This document shows, piece after piece, positions 7,101 through 9,019 of a stretch of DNA of 9,019 nt (positions within the stretch are counted from its first letter, which is position 1; every line of letters starts with the position of its first letter). The stretch is from a bacterium. GTDB lineage: Bacteria > SZUA-79 > Acidulodesulfobacterales > Acidulodesulfobacteraceae. The stretch is from positions 1-9,019 of the forward strand of contig JAJYZM010000025.1 in NCBI GenBank assembly GCA_021799935.1. Direction: 5' to 3'. A program made the translations under genes and the position numbers. The notes under the pieces are model-generated. The model was not told the origin of the DNA, ran no database searches, and saw only the letters and a list, made by a program, of their open reading frames with translations.

Positions 7101-7168
7101 TTGGCGATGCCCTGCAGGACGCCGGTTATTAAAGGGCCGTTTCCGTAACTCGTGATTTCTAATTGCAT
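4166..7168 (-). CDS. traG: F-type conjugal transfer protein TraG (mating-pair assembly and stabilisation)
   Basis: The 1000-residue product has the architecture of F-plasmid TraG, which is about 940 residues. N-terminal membrane spans lie at about 32-48 and 66-86. A periplasmic domain (about 90-345) follows, with two Cys (183 and 236) that could form a disulphide. Further spans lie at about 352-383, 391-415 and 449-477. The C-terminal part runs from about 480: first Ala/Gln/Gly-rich and helical, then Gly-rich and probably beta-strand-rich (about 700-870). In F, the N-terminal part is needed for pilus assembly and the periplasmic C-terminal part stabilises mating pairs and is the target of entry exclusion. 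It is not the VirD4-type coupling ATPase also called TraG: no Walker A motif is present. The ATG has an excellent ribosome binding site (GGGAG, seven nt upstream), inside the end of the preceding gene and only 3 nt after that gene's stop, so translational coupling is likely. The gene order traH-x-x-traG matches F-type systems. Confidence 0.88.
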   Translation of the reverse strand: MQLEITSYGNGPLITGVLQGIANITTSSDYQVLLMTILGLAIVLGVYGYHKDLISLGSGAHHAWMTKAAGAFAIYWLLSAGSINVFIYDPLNTYTGVADNVPIGIAMPYYLQNQISENLSTLYGEWLAPSGYASEFSYDNPNNSAGFYNPGVATPLQAINEAMKANPPDMYFQETMTGFGKDCMVPALLLGVINPNDLYTSSDIEDLISTDMPNLPSAWTTEIYSSSSPGGTTYSCSQAWSGFIKPDIDNFSGQSSGSNGSLNNVFADKFNTATNSSQNALADTLLLGDAASYMFKFSITGQQFLAQAALMNSIGKGIMQFSEATGTSSTAQGYAITQAMSQMQNSWTTSAIIAAKLLPIFHLIMEIIVIALFPLFFALAVIPTMTGKYLKLLFELLMWLAMWSPIASIINYAVNFYMQSRVFININNPLSGTAGFNLANYNFIAQSSYTYTAIAGAIMWVVPVLSFGLVTGSAFVMSEAIGAAQGTAHGAAQQQGASVGTSSGLQGIGSQAGSLAGMQSEEKQGYNPAQAAEKIAGMSALDNLTNASAFGNNLQMNGLQNMIKAKTSIQEQSIASGIVTAAQAQQLGTFKGEQSLAGMNGANYAAKELGFSNTNDYLNAVAKASGINQGAQGLAESQHPNEFANSAVMAASNKLAQAMQYQSFMQETGMLPKNFNSMSADQKLNSLVQADKNLAGNFSGVNLNAAQAHELGLPEAGTYDFHINNQGQMVAVSGKGSQTFTGVLDTPQGKFIGTETGEIGGSPIYITGNVGHKFNHDSINNRTNESLTTNASGTKNTLYNDQYNVGMTPGVLEGAMAYKGKGAGLFLDKGQKNMSNYVLSGKAGQGYKENYIMQGIDAFAQVKNTSQANSQDIKGQLEAFAVLENKAYAGTGISFVVSAGDKFIIKGGAKGDVAISYDQLNQMRIDEFKENALNSQAVQGAQTFTQLKSALNQSFNSTSPIENQLVKAVSSKLKEMGINPFSKKPNKSGFMGDHGNPNSI

Positions 7169-7171
7169 AAT

Positions 7172-7684
7172 TTACTCCCGAAATAATAACGATTTAGTTA
7201 TGTCAAATACAGTTTTCTCAAACCGCAATGAAAATAGGGCGACAGAAAAAAGAATCGGAACTAAAAACAATATAAAAAAATAAAATCCGGATAATACCAA
7301 TCCAATATGACAATACGAAAAAAAAGTAAAAAAATTGGCAAGAGAGAATAATGCGAATAAAGACGAATATATCAGAAATGCAAATAAAAGAAGAACCGGA
7401 CCTAAAATAGGTTTTAATTTTAGAGATAACTTAAATCCTTTTTCATCGTAAGATTCAGCATATTTTAAGCGCAATAATTGAATTTTATCGAGAGCTTCGA
7501 AATATTTATCATACGCGAATAAAATCAAAACAGGTATGGACAACCCCAATACCAAACTTTCTACTGGAAAAGAAATTATTAACGCATTTTTCGGGATAAA
7601 AAAATTGAGATAAAATCCGGACAGCAAAAGAAAAAATAACACTAATAACACTGCGGCAATAATTTTTTTATGTTTTATTTTCAT
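7172..7684 (-). CDS. Four-TM inner-membrane protein of the transfer operon, unknown
   Basis: The 170-residue product has hydrophobic spans at about residues 8-28, 40-58, 93-116 and 122-151. Between spans two and three lies a charged loop (DKYFEALDKIQLLRLKYAESYDEKGF) that is probably cytoplasmic. The ATG is preceded by GAGGA with good spacing. The gene follows the 118-residue gene by 21 nt and ends 3 nt before traG, so it belongs to the transfer operon. I recognise no family. Its size and multi-span nature resemble the F entry-exclusion protein TraS (about 150-170 residues, inner membrane, interacts with TraG), which in F sits just downstream of traG. This is analogy by size and position, not a sequence match. 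A structural accessory of the mating-pair complex is equally possible. Confidence 0.75.
   Translation of the reverse strand: MKIKHKKIIAAVLLVLFFLLLSGFYLNFFIPKNALIISFPVESLVLGLSIPVLILFAYDKYFEALDKIQLLRLKYAESYDEKGFKLSLKLKPILGPVLLLFAFLIYSSLFALFSLANFFTFFSYCHIGLVLSGFYFFILFLVPILFSVALFSLRFEKTVFDITKSLLFRE
7175..7179 (-). promoter_or_regulatory. Shine-Dalgarno of traG, inside the end of the upstream gene
   Basis: GGGAG on the minus strand ends six nt before the traG ATG and directly precedes the TAA of the four-TM gene. Ribosomes finishing the upstream gene would stop next to the start of traG, which supports coupled translation. Confidence 0.7.
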
Positions 7685-7705
7685 GATTAGTTCCTCACTT
7701 TATTT

Positions 7706-8062
7706 TTATTTTTGCGCCGGAAGTTTAGAGTAATATTTTTTTAGAACTGTTGAATCGCATTTAAGCTTTGCCGCAACTATAGCGTCTAACTTTTTTAACT
7801 CTTCTTTTTTGGACGTCCTAAATTTTTTGTTGAGCGCCCTAATACCTTTATTAAATTTTTTAGAGCAGATGTCAAAAGCGTTTAGCGCCGCTGGATTAGG
7901 TCGTAGTTCAGGCTGTATCGTTTTGACCTTTTTAAGTTCTGTTAAATTAGTTTTGCTGTTTACGCGGGAAGTCTTTTGCCGTTTCGATAAAAAATACGAA
8001 ATTGCAATAGAAACGACCAAAACTAAAAAAACCAGAAAAATCACAACTTTTTTCTTATTCAT
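7706..8062 (-). CDS. Small signal-anchored periplasmic protein with two cysteines, transfer operon
   Basis: The 118-residue product starts MNKKK followed by a hydrophobic segment (about 6-25), which would act as a signal anchor or signal peptide. The remainder is strongly basic (many Lys and Arg) and is presumably periplasmic. Cys66 (AFDICSKKF) and Cys102 (KLKCDST) flank a predicted helical hairpin and could form a disulphide, in keeping with an envelope location. There is no lipobox at the signal end. The ATG has AGGAG 8 nt upstream. The gene is 26 nt downstream of traH and 21 nt upstream of the four-TM gene, so it is part of the operon. No F-plasmid equivalent is recognised; small unnamed genes between traF/traH and traG are common in F-like operons. 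Its function is probably accessory to pilus assembly, which is inference from context. Confidence 0.7.
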   Translation of the reverse strand: MNKKKVVIFLVFLVLVVSIAISYFLSKRQKTSRVNSKTNLTELKKVKTIQPELRPNPAALNAFDICSKKFNKGIRALNKKFRTSKKEELKKLDAIVAAKLKCDSTVLKKYYSKLPAQK

Positions 8063-8088
8063 AGTTTATACTCCTGATATCGTTACGG

Positions 8089-9019
8089 TTACATTCCGCC
8101 GTTTATTTTAGATAAGTATTCGCCGTAGCCGGTTTTTTTGAGTTCGTTATTGACTTCGTTTTGCAGTTCTGCATATTGAGAACTGAAATTGCCCTCGCTC
8201 TCTTGCATTTTGGTTAGAGAAATATAATAAGTTTGATATATTTCCCTTTGAGCTATTACCAGATTATTCAGTAATTCCTTAATTGCTCCGACCGAACCGG
8301 TCGAACCAGAGGAAAGAGTTCCCTGCTGCAGGTTGCTTTCTTCGTATGTCAGCATTATTCCGACCTGATGAATGTAGTTCGTTAGGATATTATACGCAAT
8401 ATTAATCGCAACCGGCTTAGACAGTTCCTCGATAATAGAACCTGCTGCAGCAGAATTATTTGCAAGAACGGCGTTTTTTAGAAACGGATAAAGAGGAATG
8501 CTCGATTCGTTAATAAGCTGTATATCCCCATTCGAAAGCGAACCGTTGCCTACGCCGGGCTGTAAATTATTTAAAATATCCTGCAACGTTGCTTGAACTT
8601 GAGCTTGGAAAGATGTAAACGGAACAGCTGTAGGCTGACCGCCACTTGCTAATCCAGTCCCCGATATTTCTTCTATATTTCCGGCGGAAGTAAAATCTTT
8701 TTGTAGTTCAGTAATTGGAATAGGTCCGGATAAGTAAACTACCGAAGTATAACATCCATTTTGAACATTTGAATTAGGCGCGGGAACAACATCTCCAACA
8801 TAAGCCCTTATGAAGTCGATAAAGTCCGGCGGGATAGAACCCATGTTTACGTCGTTTGCGGCGGTTCTTAAAACCCCAGACGCACCATTTGCAATCGCGC
8901 AGTTTTCGTCTTCGAAATCTACGAGGCTCTGACCGGAAGGCGGAGCGGTATTAGCCCACCAGTTAGAAAGAGCCGAACCGGCGTTGTTATAAGCGGCGGT
9001 TACTCCGCCGAACCAGCCT
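8089..9019 (-). CDS. traH: F-type conjugal transfer pilus assembly protein TraH, C-terminal part
   Basis: The frame stays open to the right edge, so only the last 309 residues are present; the internal Met at 8844 is not a start. The visible fragment begins GWFGG and has Cys at fragment residues 40 (DENCAIANG) and 89 (NGCYTSV). A long helical part around fragment residues 166-226 (SIPLYPFLKNAVL ... NILTNYIHQVGIML) matches what I remember of the TraH C-terminal region. A predicted helical/coiled segment (about 244-293) closes the protein. TraH (about 450 residues in F) is a periplasmic or outer-membrane-associated component needed for pilus extension. Its place upstream of traG fits the F operon order traH-traG and supports the call. 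The fragment ends GGM and is followed 26 nt later by the small signal-anchored gene. Identification rests on remembered similarity plus gene order and was not computed. Confidence 0.75.
   Translation of the reverse strand, partial: GWFGGVTAAYNNAGSALSNWWANTAPPSGQSLVDFEDENCAIANGASGVLRTAANDVNMGSIPPDFIDFIRAYVGDVVPAPNSNVQNGCYTSVVYLSGPIPITELQKDFTSAGNIEEISGTGLASGGQPTAVPFTSFQAQVQATLQDILNNLQPGVGNGSLSNGDIQLINESSIPLYPFLKNAVLANNSAAAGSIIEELSKPVAINIAYNILTNYIHQVGIMLTYEESNLQQGTLSSGSTGSVGAIKELLNNLVIAQREIYQTYYISLTKMQESEGNFSSQYAELQNEVNNELKKTGYGEYLSKINGGM

Noticed and set aside
4166..7168. TraG as VirD4-type coupling ATPase
   Set aside because: The shared name is misleading: no Walker A (GxxxxGKS/T) or Walker B is visible, GFGKD at about residue 178 does not fit, and the membrane pattern matches F TraG.
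7809..8111. Plus-strand 100-residue reading frame
   Set aside because: It is antisense to the 118-residue operon gene, which has a good ribosome binding site and correct operon spacing.

Overview
The window joins two blocks that differ sharply in composition. The right block (about 4166-9019, minus strand) is the 3' part of an F-type conjugative transfer operon: the C-terminal part of a TraH-like protein (cut by the right edge), two small membrane or exported proteins not recognised as F components, and a complete 1000-residue TraG of the F mating-pair formation/stabilisation type. The four genes are closely packed (26, 21 and 3 nt apart), and the three starts that lie inside the window each have a clear Shine-Dalgarno (SD) sequence. 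The left block (1-4106) is very AT-rich. It holds a fragment of an S24 (LexA/CI-like) repressor-type protein, two membrane-protein genes on the minus strand, a divergently oriented MBL-fold (ComEC-like) hydrolase gene, and a small single-span membrane protein gene with its own strong-looking promoter.

The F-type TraH/TraG pair points to a Gram-negative host, most likely proteobacterial in the broad sense, and to a conjugative plasmid or integrative conjugative element. Species cannot be told from the sequence. The low GC of the left block (for example about 18% in 1741-1800, against about 58% in 5701-5760) suggests an AT-rich genome or AT-rich cargo of separate origin.

Layout: 1-489 (+) S24-type C-terminal domain; 502-1344 (-) one-TM/helical protein; 1364-2338 (-) polytopic membrane protein; 2339-2456 AT-rich divergent promoter region; 2457-3728 (+) MBL-fold protein; 3761-3830 promoter and hairpin leader; 3831-4106 (+) small TM protein; 4107-4165 convergent gap; 4166-7168 (-) traG; 7172-7684 (-) four-TM protein; 7706-8062 (-) exported or anchored protein with two Cys; 8089-9019 (-) traH, partial. 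No stretch over 300 nt lacks a gene, and I saw no tRNA, rRNA, CRISPR array or insertion sequence.

TraH and TraG act in pilus assembly and mating-pair stabilisation across the donor envelope, and the two small proteins between them are probably additional envelope parts of that machine. The left block looks like accessory cargo placed just beyond the end of the transfer operon. The divergent MBL hydrolase and membrane-protein pair is the best candidate for an undescribed functional module (defence, exclusion or signalling), but this rests on gene arrangement only.
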